Of a stretch of DNA of 55,899 bases, positions 10,692 to 21,483 are shown in pieces. The translations under genes and the position numbers were made by a program. Below the pieces are notes generated by a model, which was not told the DNA's origin, ran no database searches, and saw only the letters and a list, made by a program, of their open reading frames with translations. How positions within the stretch are numbered: position 1 is the stretch's first letter; every line of letters starts with the position of its first letter. Source of the stretch: Halocafeteria seosinensis (taxonomy: Eukaryota > Sar > Bigyra > Bicosoecida); NCBI GenBank assembly GCA_001687465.1, contig LVLI01000283.1, positions 1-55,899 of the forward strand, written 5' to 3'.

Positions 10692-11504
10692 TGTTACGGT
10701 ATGTCTCACCCAGCACTCGGTATAAACATATGGAACGCAACACGTATCGTTGTACAACTCTCGTTACACACACAGAGAGAGACAGAGAGACAGTACCACA
10801 AGGAGCAAAACGACAATAATCTATATGGCGTCGTTCTGTGTGTGTGAAACCACGAACTTGTGTTCCCTCTAGGCTCTTGCCACGTCTATGGTCCTGGAGT
10901 TGGACGATAGGAGGATTCCCAGCCAGGTTCACAAGAAATCCGTCAGCATTTCGACGATTCACTTGAGCCAGGACTGAGATCTTTTTGTCCCCTTTGGCTT
11001 TCCCCGGACTACCAACCGAGACAAACTAGACGATTTGTTTGCTGTTTCCCAGCCTTTGGATGATGCTTTCCCACCCACCCCACAGCACAACTTCAGAACC
11101 ACATGTACTCGTATGGTTGCGGCTCGTAGTATATGTGGCGCAATTGTAGTAGCCAGTGTATAGCGAGGCCCCTTCTGGACCGTGTGGGCATGGACAAGTG
11201 GGGGTGGATCTCCTAGACCATAGCTCAAGGAAGGAACTGACAAAAAACCCCACCCACGCATTAAACTCATTAATTCAGCACACAAAAAGAGGTCCCCCAA
11301 GTGCACAGGAGCGTGAAACGAACACAGAAGCGAGAGAGATCGACTTCTTGCAAATATTGACCTACGATACACATACAGCGCGTGGTGGTCGGCCTGATAC
11401 ACACTTACATACAACAAAGGGTGACGACTTTTTCGTATAGCAAAGGCAACTCGTGCATACTGCAGTATAGTGGGCGTATTGTCGTATTCGAGACAGCAAT
11501 CAGC
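10692..11504. other. Divergent intergenic region NAA40 / PPP4R1
   Basis: An 813-bp spacer between two divergently transcribed genes, so it should contain both promoters. I see a short CA/GA-rich run at 10767-10792 but no clear TATA element, RNA gene or repeat. The long minus-strand open frame 10959-11603 has no recognisable domain and overlaps the PPP4R1 start, so it is probably chance. Confidence 0.5.
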
Positions 11505-14181
11505 ATGATGAAACGTGGTGGTGGAGGGAGAGTTGGACCCGGTGGACAATATGACGGGAAAGAAAGCGGTGCCAGCGATCAGCAGTATCGGCAGCAACAG
11601 CAATACTCATCAAACATACAACAGCAACAACAACAACAACGAGCCCCCTCTCCAGCGGCAGGAGCTAATGCGGGGCCAACCTTTGAAGATTTGACTATTG
11701 ACGAGTGCCTGAACGACGTGGAGCGGATTGTGCGCTACGCTACTAGTAATATTGCCCTTCAGAGACTGGTGCACGTAAAAATGCTAGCAGAAACAGCCCA
11801 ATCTGTAGGGTTTGAAAAAACCAAAGAAATGCTGTTCCCTCTCTTGGAAACGATTGCCAATGACAACGAATTTGTGCTGCGTCAACATTTTGCGTATCAA
11901 TTGAATGGGCTTGCCCATGTACGTTGGCCTTATCATTACAGCGCTGCTCTTCGAATACCATCTGGACCAAAATCCATTATTTTCTTGTGCAGATGTGTGT
12001 TAACCAAGGAGGCGAAGAAGGATATAATGCAGTGCTCGAAGAGATTCTTCCGTTACTCTCCACCATGGTAGCCGACAGGCAAGCAGAGGTGAGAGCACCC
12101 TAAGCCCTGTCTTTCCCAATGACTTCATCTGCACTTAGGGAGTCTGTTTTTCTTGCAAATTGGATATGCAGGTTCGGATTTCAGCTGGTGAAAGCTTAGT
12201 GTCCGTCGCCAAATATATTTCAGGGGAAGATCTCGGGCCACGAGTTCTAACGATAGTTCTGCAACTTGCTCACGACGACGAAATGGATCTAAGAATGACT
12301 GCAGTAAGTGCCTCATCCCGTCACTGTACTGCTCTTCAGAGAGAAATCAATCCATGAATGGGATGTGTACCTCTCTTCCAGGCTGTTCTATTCAATGCCC
12401 TAGCAGAGGTTCTCGGTCCAGAGCTTTGTCTCCAGTTTGTTATCCCGGAAATAGTCGCACTGGCTGAGGATCCGGTTTTCCGTGTTCGAAAGGCTGCGGC
12501 AATGAATATGGATGCTGTGTGCCGCACCGCAGGTCCTGAGAATGCATTAAAACGCCTTATTCCTGTATTCCAGCAATTAGCCAGAGATGATATCTGGGGT
12601 GTTAGAAAAGCCTGCGCTGAAAGCCTTATGAGCATTTCTCGAAGCATAGACCCACAGGCTCGAGTTACTGAAATTGTGCCAATTTTCGAAAGTTTTATTA
12701 ACGACACATCAAATTGGGTTAGGCACGCTGCTGTCCAACACCTGGGTCCATTCCTCAGCACGCTTCCGAGGAACAAAATATCGTCTCACCTTGTTTCCCA
12801 TTATACGAACATCGCACTTCGGCCACCAACCAGTCGTCAAAGTGGTTTTGATTATGATCAAGAGCTAGTGGCATACTGTGCATTCGCATTCCCTGCCGTT
12901 GCACTGACCCTAGGGAAAGAAAGGTGGTCTGAACTAAGGCCACTCTTTGAGGCGCTATACAGGAATCACCAGAAAAAAGTCCGGAAGCCAATTGCATATT
13001 CTCTCCATGAGATTGCGCGAATCCTCGGCACAGAGAAGGCGGAGAAAGAGCTAACAGATGCTTTTGACATGTACATGCGCGATGTTGACGAGGTTCGTGC
13101 AGGAGTTGTGACTCACCTGGCAGATTTTTTAGAAGCCCTCCCAGAGGGTCCGCGCGAAAGTTATTTGGCTGTTCTCGAGGAAATTCCCCGGGACTCTCCT
13201 CCTCTTAATTGGAGATTTCGTTATCTCCTAGCTTCTCAGTTACAAAAACTAGCTAAAATATTTTCTTCTCCGGCCACCTACAGTGTCGTTGTCCCTTTGG
13301 CATTCACATTGTTACAGGACCCAGTCGCTTGTGTGCGGGAAACTACAGCGGCTGCCTTGGCGCCCGTGCTGCTACGGTTCCGTGAAGCTAAGAGAGAAGA
13401 AAACGACACTGAGGACAGAAGTGAAGAAGACTCGGACCGCAGCATGATGATGGAGAATCTGCTTCAACGACTCAAGGAGTGGGCCAAAGACCGAAGATAT
13501 GGACATCGTCTTAGTTTCATCAAAGTTAATGAGTCTTTGATCAAGGAGTTCCCACAGCATACCTATGAGCACCATTTCATGAAGGAGCTTATAAACTTAA
13601 GTCAAGACCGGGTCAGCAACGTGCGTTTAGGAGTGGCCAAACTACTCAACCGGGTCATGGAAGCTACATATGAGCAAGAAACAGATGACTCAAAGGCTGA
13701 TTCATCTCAAGCGAGCGAAACACAAACCGAACAAGAAGCCTCTCACACCAGCGTTCCACCAAGTGAAGCAGGTGAGCAACATAGGGGTCATGCGGAAGAA
13801 GAAAATGGGAACACCGGTGCTGAAACCGCTGAACCACATGAAGGCGAAAGCAAAGATGCATCGCACATTGGAGTACTACAATCTAATACTTATCGCCGAA
13901 AAGAGAAACAAAACTTCCAATGGTTCTTACAGCATCGAGAGGTGCAAAAAATGTTGGAGAATCTACGCCAGGACAACGACCCTGACGTTCGACGCTTCGT
14001 TGGAGGTGATGTTGAGCAGGTATTAAAGGAGCGGAACCAACGAATTACCGAGGACTTACGGAAGCAACTGATGCAAGCTCATGCTACGACGGACGATGGA
14101 AACAATAGTCAAGATTTAGATGGGGCAATGCAGCAGCAGGAAGCGCGAATCAAAGCTAACCTGGACCAAGGATTACGGTAA
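11505..14181 (+). CDS. PPP4R1: Protein phosphatase 4 regulatory subunit 1-like (HEAT-repeat protein)
   Basis: Predicted product is 813 aa. It is a HEAT-repeat scaffold that binds and directs the catalytic subunit of PP4. Exons: 11505-11918, 11993-12088, 12172-12303, 12382-14181; introns of 74, 83 and 78 bp, all GT-AG, phase 0. N-terminus is Gly-rich then Gln-rich (seven Gln in a row near 11620-11640). HEAT repeats follow throughout: VRISAGESLVSVAK, VRKAAAMNMDAV, IWGVRKACAESLM, NWVRHAAVQHLGPF, KVRKPIAYSLHEIARILGTE, DVDEVRAGVVTHL, NWRFRYLLASQL, RVSNVRLGVAKLLNRV. The VWGVRKACAE and WVR.AA.Q.LGPF signatures and the HELA.ILGTE segment fit PPP4R1 better than the PP2A A subunit. An acidic low-complexity insertion (about 13670-13860) precedes the last repeat (DNDPDVRRFV). 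Ends 93 bp from convergent ASCC3. Confidence 0.88.
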
Positions 14182-14274
14182 CGCTCGTATTGTATGGCAG
14201 AACTAATGTACTTCTTCCAGTAATTCAGCGGATTTACGCATGTCACTATGCAGTATTTGTCATTATGTTAGGCT

Positions 14275-17200
14275 CTAGCTGCTAGCTGGACTATCCGCGA
14301 CTGAAAATGACACTGTATACTGCTGATCAAGGCCAGCCATAGAATCACACATCAGGTACAACTGGTATTCGTACTCTCCATGCTCCTCTGGGCTCATGAC
14401 AACGAGAGAATGCTCACATGTTGACAAAGTAATCCGCTTCAACGCCAGCAACTCATTGTTTTCAGTGTCCCCAATAACCAACCACCAACCGAACTGTTTC
14501 TGCTTGGGAAATCGATCCGCACGAACTCGATCCTTGAAAGACTGTTTGTTTTCAAGCCGAATGTCCACGTGCACATCTATTTCCGTTGACGGCAAGACAC
14601 TGTCCTTATGGCGGACAGCTACGTCAAGCCGAGGAAGTGACTTACAGAAACTGATAATTCTCTCTTGCCTCTCCTTGCTGATTTCAGACCTGGATAATGC
14701 CGACTGGAGATTTCCATGTCCAGTATGGATCAGTTCACCCAAAGAAATTCCCGAAAACTCCTCGGACTTTATCTCAGAGACTTCGCACGACTGCAGTGTT
14801 TCCCCACAGAAACCATGCAACATCCCGTTAAGTGCCTTCACCAAACCCATGTTGCATCCCGGCAATTGAAGCACAGTTGAATCAGAAGGCATGCGACCCT
14901 GGACTAGACACTGGTTGAACTCCATAAGTGTCAAAGTATTAGATAAGACACCAATATCTGCCGCGATGTCAATCATCGCAGGCAAGATACGGGCAGTTTG
15001 ATCCAGGACTGACTTGGTATCATTAATATAATCACTAATTGGCAAAGGAATATGAGCCATATGAGATTGAACAAGTAGATACGCTTTCACATGCGGGTCG
15101 TCAAAATTATTGGGATGAATCTTGCAGTAATCCTTCCAGGGGGCTACCTCCGCTAGCTCCGCATTCAGATATTCCTCATTGTGCCTTACAGGGAGCTCAT
15201 CGAACTCCGTGGCTTGACACATAAGGTAGACCAATTGAGCCATAGCAGAATAAAAATTACTCGGCAAGCTCAGTTTTTCTAGTTGCGTTCCGAACCAGGC
15301 CACTGTCTTATAGCTAAGGTAATAAGTAGACCCTATCAACCCCCAGACGGTGGGTTCAACTTCTTCCTCCAAATTCGCATCGCTAAATCCTACGTGGGAC
15401 TGGTCCTTCTCTTCTTCCGCTGGCACCACACAGCCAGCAGCGTTCAGGTCATTAAATACATTCACCACGAGGCGCTTAAGAAACTCCTGGATGCTAGTCT
15501 TGCTTTGGTTTTCTAAGCCATAATACGTAGGGTTTTGCAATAGTCTTCGGAAGAAATAAGTCCAAGAGATATAATCGACGGCATCTTGCATGGTAGTTAT
15601 CGTCGAAGCTGCAATTTCAGCATTAATGTGATCATGCAAATTCAGATGAAGTGAGCTCTCGACTGGGAAGGGCTCGTATAAGAATTTCCTATAGAAATTC
15701 TTCTTTTGCTCCTGAACCATAATGCAAGCTACGCCATGGTTGTCATATTGTGGACGCCCGGCCCTGCCCATCATTTGCAACACATCCGTTACGGGAAAAT
15801 CAACATAGCGTCCCTGCTTCCCGTCAAAATACTCGGTTCCCTTCACGACAACGAGATGGGCCGGCAAATTGACACCCCACGCAAGGGTTGATGTGCAAAC
15901 AAGGATCTGTATTTTTCCACTCTCGAACAGCTCCTCCACAGTTGCGCGGTCTTGCTCCTTCAAACCCGCATGATGAATGCCAATTCCGAAGCCTAAGGTA
16001 TGCTGTAAAGCACCATCTTTCATCCTGGCAGCTAAAGCGTCTGCATCTGCCTCTGCCATGTGCAAAAATTTCTTGGGGTTTTCGTCGGCAGCACACAATG
16101 AGATCAACTCTAGTGCTGTCAATCTGGTTTGCCTCCGCGAGGACACAAAAATCAAGGTCGGTTTTGTGGGACTATATGTTGTAATGGCAGTATACGTTGG
16201 TTTGTTCATGGCAGCCATCCTAGGACAGTAATGTTTTCCTGGGAATCCCTGAATATGGACGTCCATAGGGACCGGACGTACAAACGGACGGAAATTGTAG
16301 AGTCCAACACGTTCGATCCCCAACCAGTCTGCAAGGTCGGTTGCATTCGCCAATGCCGTTGACAGACCGACTAGGCGAATCTGGTTCCCAAGATGACTTG
16401 AAATGTAACGCATACGCGAAACGATGACTTCTAATACTGGTCCACGCTCTTCGCCCAACATATGGATTTCATCCATGATAACCAAACCCACTTTCTTTAC
16501 GTATGGTCGCTTCTGCCAACTGCGACTAATGCTATCCCATTTTTCAGGGGTAGTTACCACAATATTTGCCTCCTTCAACGATTTCAAGTCAGGAGCATGA
16601 TCACCCGTAAGCTCAACAATTTTGTACCCAAGCAAATCAGTAAATTTTCGCCTCCAATCCTTTAATCGTTCACTTGTCAATGCTTTCAGAGGTCCGACAT
16701 ACACCGCTTTCTGCTTTGGATAGCAAGATAACAACCTCAAGACAGCGAGCTCTGCCCCCACCGTCTTACCACTACCCGTCGGAGCCCCAAGCAACATATT
16801 ATGATCAGTGTGGTATGCCACATGGAAAACTTGCGTTTGAATTGGGTTAAAATGAGTATAGGAGTAGAGTTTCTCGAATTGCTCGTTTTGCAATGCAGTT
16901 ACAGGTAACGGTTGCAGGTCCAGTAGATCAGTATGTGGAGGATGTCGGTCGGGAAGGATGAGCTTCCTGAACGGCATTTCGACCAAGTCTTCCACTCCGA
17001 CCCATCGATCATTCAAAATCCGTACCCAATATTGAGGAGGGATGGGCTCAAATATGGGAATCGAAAACGTCAGTGTTTGCACTTCCTCACTTTTGGCCTG
17101 TTTCTTACTCAGCAGGAAATATTCATAGTGGAATATCTGCTCACTATTCGTGTCCTCTACCCAAATGTACCATGGTTCGACGTTTCCGTGGATTTTATCG

Positions 17201-20200
17201 TTCCATTGGAAGTCTGGTGCAATGGTAAGCGTCACCCGGAGAATTCCCCTGGTCACAGGCTGAACCTTGACGTCCACATCCAACTTTGGAACCTGTCTTA
17301 CCAGTCTGGATACCTTTGGCCCTGCAGCTGGGTGTCGCAGCATCGCACCAATTTCCGAGGACTGCATATCCCGAAGCGAATCTAGTGTTGCGGCTGTGCC
17401 CCGACTTTCCAGCTTATATAGAATATCAGGATTGAGGAGCTCAAATTGTCTCAAGGGAGAATCCATCCACCAGCATCTTTTATCCACACTCTTGCAAAGC
17501 GACAGTAGCTGACTAGCCAAAGTACACCAGCCCTTGCGAAGCGCTATTTCAAACAGTCCTCGCGCTATACGTCCTGCAGATTGGTTGATGTATGAAGTGT
17601 CTGATATTAACGTAAAGCTCTTGAGTGGAATGCGGCTAATGTAGCTTTGCAATAGCACGTTGACTTTTGTCGGAATGTCTGCGGGGTCGCCTTTTACAGG
17701 GATCCGGCACACGGGCTTCAATTTATCCAGTTCTCCCAATTCTTCATCCCGAACTTTCAGCGGGCGAAACTCGGCGGCGTGGCACACTAAGTCAACAACA
17801 TGTTGCTCATTCAGCGGACCAACATCATTGCCGGCTCCCATTCCACTCTTGTGATCCTTTCCCAGCCGTTCGTTAAAGATTTCAACACTCTCATGAGTAA
17901 TGTAGAAATGAGAAGCCACTCTTCCGAGGTCAGTAGCGGCTACGTTACCACTCTCCACATTGTATCGTATCATACGACATTCATCCAAACGCTTTGCAGC
18001 TTCATTGATAAGTTCTGCCCGCTTGCCTTCCAGCATTGGGTCCTTCCTAAACTCATCAAAGTTAATCCCATATGCTCGAGGATTCCTTAGCATTCTTACG
18101 AACAAAAATGTGTAAGACAACCACACGATTGCCTCCCTCACGTTTACAACACTTCCTCCAACAATTTCCGCATTCAAATGGTCTGGAATAGCCTTTATCA
18201 ATCTACTTTCAATCGGCATCCGATGAGTCAAAAGGGAGAGATAATGGCTTAACTTATCATGGGTAGTGATGATTATTCCACGTCCTTGTGTGTCAAACTG
18301 AGGCCTGCCAGCTCTCCCGAATATTTGCATGACGTCGAGCAACCCCAAATCGGTGAATCCGCCGGCCTCACTATTGTAAACCTGTGTCCCTTTGATGATA
18401 ACTGTATGCGCAGGCAAGTTCACCCCCCAAGCAAGAGTGGCGGTGCAAACCAAAATCTTTACCGCCCCTGCAGAAAAAAGCTGCTCTTCTAGACTCCGGT
18501 CAGACCTTAGCATTCCTGCGTGATGCATGCCAAGGCCATATTGGAAGAGTTCGCGAACATCCTTATTGCGGCTTTTTTCAACTTTGTGTCCTAATGCTCG
18601 GAATTTTCCCTTTAAATCGTTTGATGTGAACTTGCTTACGTCCACATCATTTTCTTCGCCATTGTCATCGCCCCCAAGGCCGTTTTGTTGTAGAAACGGT
18701 GACAACAGAGGCAACTCATGTCGATTACGTGCTAGATCGATCAATTCTTTGGCAGTATTTGCCGTATCTTTTCGACTATGAACGAATACCATGGCTTGTT
18801 TTCCCTGCTTGACAGCTTCAATTGCTTTAGTGTAGGCTATAAGATTCATATAGTTCAACTTCTTCAGGGAATTGTGTTCAGTGATACCGACAAACTGTTG
18901 TTCAAGAGGAACCGGCCGATAGGCATTTCCGAAGTGGAACAAACCATGTTCGGGATTTACACGAAGGAATAGCGATACATCCTTGTAATTGGGTAGGGTG
19001 GCTGAGAGACCAACAATCCGGACAGCCTTCTGACTCATTTCCATCAAGCGAAGTGTTCGTGCAACAATACTTTCGATGACAGCACCACGACTGTCAGCTA
19101 GCAGGTGCACCTCGTCTATTATCAGTAGTTTCACCAGTTCAACTACACTCCCTTCTCCAGCCTTCCTTGTGATAACATCCCACTTTTCGGGAGTGGTCAC
19201 AATAATCTGAGTTGCAGAGATTTCCGCCCTCGTTAACTGCATGTCTCCTGTTAACTCTCTTACGGTGATGCCCAGGCAGCTAAGACGAGACTGAAACTTC
19301 GCGACAATCTCTTGGGCCAACGCTTTCATAGGGGCTACATAGACAATTTTGAACGTATTTCGCTGAATTATGCCAGCAACAGAATGTTGGGCAATGGTTC
19401 TGAGGATAGTCAGTAGAGCTACGTTAGTTTTACCAGCCCCAGTGGGAGCACACACCAACATGTTTTCGTTACTGCGATATCCAGTGTTAAAAACGGCAGA
19501 CTGAAGGTGATTCAACTGTACAATATCAGAGAAAACCATCTTCGAATACTCGTCAAGGTTTTCGATTTGTATCAGCGGGATATTCTCTTTACTCGGATCC
19601 CTCAGAGTTGCAGGAACATGAACCTCTTTCCATTTTTCGTGCTGGACAACCTCCGCATTTGCGGGCAGGGCTTTCTTATGGCCGCTAGAGTCAAGCATGG
19701 TTAATCCTTGTTCCTCAAAATCGCTGGTAGAGGCCATGGGCAATCCAAAGTCTGCAGCTGTAGCACCGGAGCGCAGCGTTCCGTTCTGCAGGCCTAGAGC
19801 TCGTTCTTGTTCCAAATATTCGGGATCGAACCCTGCTTCGTACAAATAATCTTCCGAGACACCATACTTTCTTGCTAATTTTTTCCTTCGTTTAATCAGT
19901 GCTTTATCCTTACTAGTTTGAACGGTGACACTTCCGCCCGGTTGTGGCCGATACACTGGCCGAAGGCTGGCTGTATGACCATCGTTTTTGTCGTTACCAT
20001 CGGCTACCATAGCGTCTTGTAGGTTCTTCAACGAGTTAGTATCAAAATGAACAATACGGTCCCGGTTGGTCAAGATTTCTTGCATGAAAGCTATGCTATC
20101 TTCTCCAAGTAAATCAAAGAGGGCGCCCTGCAAACTAACTTCATCCTGTTTATAGTCTTTAACAAGGTTAATTATCTGGGCAGCCAAATTTTCTGCGGGA

Positions 20201-21222
20201 AGTCCTTGAGAATTGCTTGTGTGTTGAGCACATGACCATAGAAGAGACGCGTCCGAATATTCTCCTAATGATTCATGCTGGCGGTCGGTACCTGTCTGGG
20301 CCCACTCTTTGTTGTGTCCTTGGGGCTCGCTGCTAGTCATACTGCGCAAGCCATCCAACACATCTGGCAACTGAAAGCGCGTGGAAGCTTCATCAGGAAC
20401 CACAGAGGGAATTAGAAATAGTTTTTTTGCGGTGTTGTTTCCTCGCTGTCCTGGCATCGATGGCAGAGTAGCATGTCTTAGGTTTCGCAGTAAAGAAGTC
20501 AAGGGAGGCTCGATATGAGATTGCCATGCATCCGCAGAAACACCTAAATGAAATTGCATAGCAATCTCCTGACGAGCGCTCCCCAAGTTCCTCGATGACG
20601 GTCCCTGCTTGTCGCCATTTTGTCCGTCCATATGTGACCCAGACGACTTTGGCATGAGTACTCTGAGCATGTACCCGGCAAGGCTCTTGATTCCCTGACT
20701 GCTCAGATGGGGCCCATACGCCGATGCGATCCCATGGAGCAATTCTCGCGCATACTTTCGGATATCTTTGCCAACGGAGGCCTTCTTGGTATCACTCGTA
20801 CTGCTGTTCCCAACATACTCCATAATGTCATCCCAATACTTGACGTATTCGTCTTGATTCTCCCCTTCCGTGGGGTGTTTCGTTCCCGTTCCACGCATAC
20901 TCACTGATTGCAGCTCATTGAACGTATTTCGTTCCAAAAGTCTCTGTCGGGCCTCATACAACTTCTCCTCCATCCAACACGTGCTCAGCACTTCCTGTGG
21001 AGAATTCCTCTCTGACGCCCCTCCTCCGGCAGCAGCTGCTGCTCCTCCATTCCCTTTCGTTGAGGAGTGCTGTCCCGATAATAAGTGGTATTGGACATCA
21101 CCCACCACTCCGGGACTCTTTTTTGGTGTGGGAGATCGTCCTGTCCGTGAAGAGGCCCTGTAATGGAAAGCCTGGAGCTTCTCCTCCTCCAAGGACCGAA
21201 TCACAGACCCAATTCGTGGCAT
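14275..21222 (-). CDS. ASCC3: Activating signal cointegrator 1 complex subunit 3 (dual-cassette Ski2-like helicase)
   Basis: A single 6,948-bp exon encoding 2,315 aa (human about 2,200). It is the 3'-to-5' helicase motor of the ASC-1 complex, which splits collided ribosomes and acts in alkylation damage repair; the yeast counterpart is Slh1. The first cassette has Walker A APTGAGKT (about residue 592), DEVH (about 703), SATLPN and QIFGRAGRPQFD. The second has APTGSGKT (about 1477), DEIH (about 1582), and QMMGRAGRPQYD. Each cassette is followed by a Sec63-like unit. Segments such as HIQGFPGKHYCPRMAAMNKP, IHHAGLKEQDR and FLYEPFPVESSL follow ASCC3. They differ from the spliceosomal Brr2, whose second cassette lacks intact motifs, while here both look active. 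The N-terminal about 550 residues are divergent. No intron is needed, unlike its neighbours. Confidence 0.93.
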   Translation of the reverse strand: MPRIGSVIRSLEEEKLQAFHYRASSRTGRSPTPKKSPGVVGDVQYHLLSGQHSSTKGNGGAAAAAGGGASERNSPQEVLSTCWMEEKLYEARQRLLERNTFNELQSVSMRGTGTKHPTEGENQDEYVKYWDDIMEYVGNSSTSDTKKASVGKDIRKYARELLHGIASAYGPHLSSQGIKSLAGYMLRVLMPKSSGSHMDGQNGDKQGPSSRNLGSARQEIAMQFHLGVSADAWQSHIEPPLTSLLRNLRHATLPSMPGQRGNNTAKKLFLIPSVVPDEASTRFQLPDVLDGLRSMTSSEPQGHNKEWAQTGTDRQHESLGEYSDASLLWSCAQHTSNSQGLPAENLAAQIINLVKDYKQDEVSLQGALFDLLGEDSIAFMQEILTNRDRIVHFDTNSLKNLQDAMVADGNDKNDGHTASLRPVYRPQPGGSVTVQTSKDKALIKRRKKLARKYGVSEDYLYEAGFDPEYLEQERALGLQNGTLRSGATAADFGLPMASTSDFEEQGLTMLDSSGHKKALPANAEVVQHEKWKEVHVPATLRDPSKENIPLIQIENLDEYSKMVFSDIVQLNHLQSAVFNTGYRSNENMLVCAPTGAGKTNVALLTILRTIAQHSVAGIIQRNTFKIVYVAPMKALAQEIVAKFQSRLSCLGITVRELTGDMQLTRAEISATQIIVTTPEKWDVITRKAGEGSVVELVKLLIIDEVHLLADSRGAVIESIVARTLRLMEMSQKAVRIVGLSATLPNYKDVSLFLRVNPEHGLFHFGNAYRPVPLEQQFVGITEHNSLKKLNYMNLIAYTKAIEAVKQGKQAMVFVHSRKDTANTAKELIDLARNRHELPLLSPFLQQNGLGGDDNGEENDVDVSKFTSNDLKGKFRALGHKVEKSRNKDVRELFQYGLGMHHAGMLRSDRSLEEQLFSAGAVKILVCTATLAWGVNLPAHTVIIKGTQVYNSEAGGFTDLGLLDVMQIFGRAGRPQFDTQGRGIIITTHDKLSHYLSLLTHRMPIESRLIKAIPDHLNAEIVGGSVVNVREAIVWLSYTFLFVRMLRNPRAYGINFDEFRKDPMLEGKRAELINEAAKRLDECRMIRYNVESGNVAATDLGRVASHFYITHESVEIFNERLGKDHKSGMGAGNDVGPLNEQHVVDLVCHAAEFRPLKVRDEELGELDKLKPVCRIPVKGDPADIPTKVNVLLQSYISRIPLKSFTLISDTSYINQSAGRIARGLFEIALRKGWCTLASQLLSLCKSVDKRCWWMDSPLRQFELLNPDILYKLESRGTAATLDSLRDMQSSEIGAMLRHPAAGPKVSRLVRQVPKLDVDVKVQPVTRGILRVTLTIAPDFQWNDKIHGNVEPWYIWVEDTNSEQIFHYEYFLLSKKQAKSEEVQTLTFSIPIFEPIPPQYWVRILNDRWVGVEDLVEMPFRKLILPDRHPPHTDLLDLQPLPVTALQNEQFEKLYSYTHFNPIQTQVFHVAYHTDHNMLLGAPTGSGKTVGAELAVLRLLSCYPKQKAVYVGPLKALTSERLKDWRRKFTDLLGYKIVELTGDHAPDLKSLKEANIVVTTPEKWDSISRSWQKRPYVKKVGLVIMDEIHMLGEERGPVLEVIVSRMRYISSHLGNQIRLVGLSTALANATDLADWLGIERVGLYNFRPFVRPVPMDVHIQGFPGKHYCPRMAAMNKPTYTAITTYSPTKPTLIFVSSRRQTRLTALELISLCAADENPKKFLHMAEADADALAARMKDGALQHTLGFGIGIHHAGLKEQDRATVEELFESGKIQILVCTSTLAWGVNLPAHLVVVKGTEYFDGKQGRYVDFPVTDVLQMMGRAGRPQYDNHGVACIMVQEQKKNFYRKFLYEPFPVESSLHLNLHDHINAEIAASTITTMQDAVDYISWTYFFRRLLQNPTYYGLENQSKTSIQEFLKRLVVNVFNDLNAAGCVVPAEEEKDQSHVGFSDANLEEEVEPTVWGLIGSTYYLSYKTVAWFGTQLEKLSLPSNFYSAMAQLVYLMCQATEFDELPVRHNEEYLNAELAEVAPWKDYCKIHPNNFDDPHVKAYLLVQSHMAHIPLPISDYINDTKSVLDQTARILPAMIDIAADIGVLSNTLTLMEFNQCLVQGRMPSDSTVLQLPGCNMGLVKALNGMLHGFCGETLQSCEVSEIKSEEFSGISLGELIHTGHGNLQSALSRSEISKERQERIISFCKSLPRLDVAVRHKDSVLPSTEIDVHVDIRLENKQSFKDRVRADRFPKQKQFGWWLVIGDTENNELLALKRITLSTCEHSLVVMSPEEHGEYEYQLYLMCDSMAGLDQQYTVSFSVADSPASS

Positions 21223-21483
21223 GCTCCTTTCTTACACTTTCAAGCTATATATGTCTATCATCCATCTATCAGTTACAATCTTCTAAGGAAAAGAACGAGC
21301 AACACAATAGCTGCACACTTTTTCTTCTTGTCTCGAGGCGAGTCTGGCGGTACACTTCACAGAAGCCAAAGAACGACACGTTACAAAGAGATATGTGGTG
21401 AATGAGAAAGAGGGTAAAATACGACACAAGCTTCTGATTTTTCCAACAGTGTCCATTTGTGTAGGTCGCGATTATGTAGTCCC

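Noticed and set aside
10959-11603. 214-codon minus-strand ORF
   Set aside because: It overlaps the PPP4R1 start antisense, has no domain and has an unremarkable composition; probably chance.
11505-14181. PP2A scaffold A subunit
   Set aside because: HEAT repeats are shared, but the WGVRKACAE, WVR.AA.Q.LGPF and HE.A.ILGTE segments and the acidic insertion fit PPP4R1 better.
14275-21222. Spliceosomal helicase Brr2 (SNRNP200)
   Set aside because: Both helicase cassettes keep intact Walker A, DEVH/DEIH and GRAGRP motifs, and diagnostic segments follow ASCC3. Brr2 has a degenerate second cassette.
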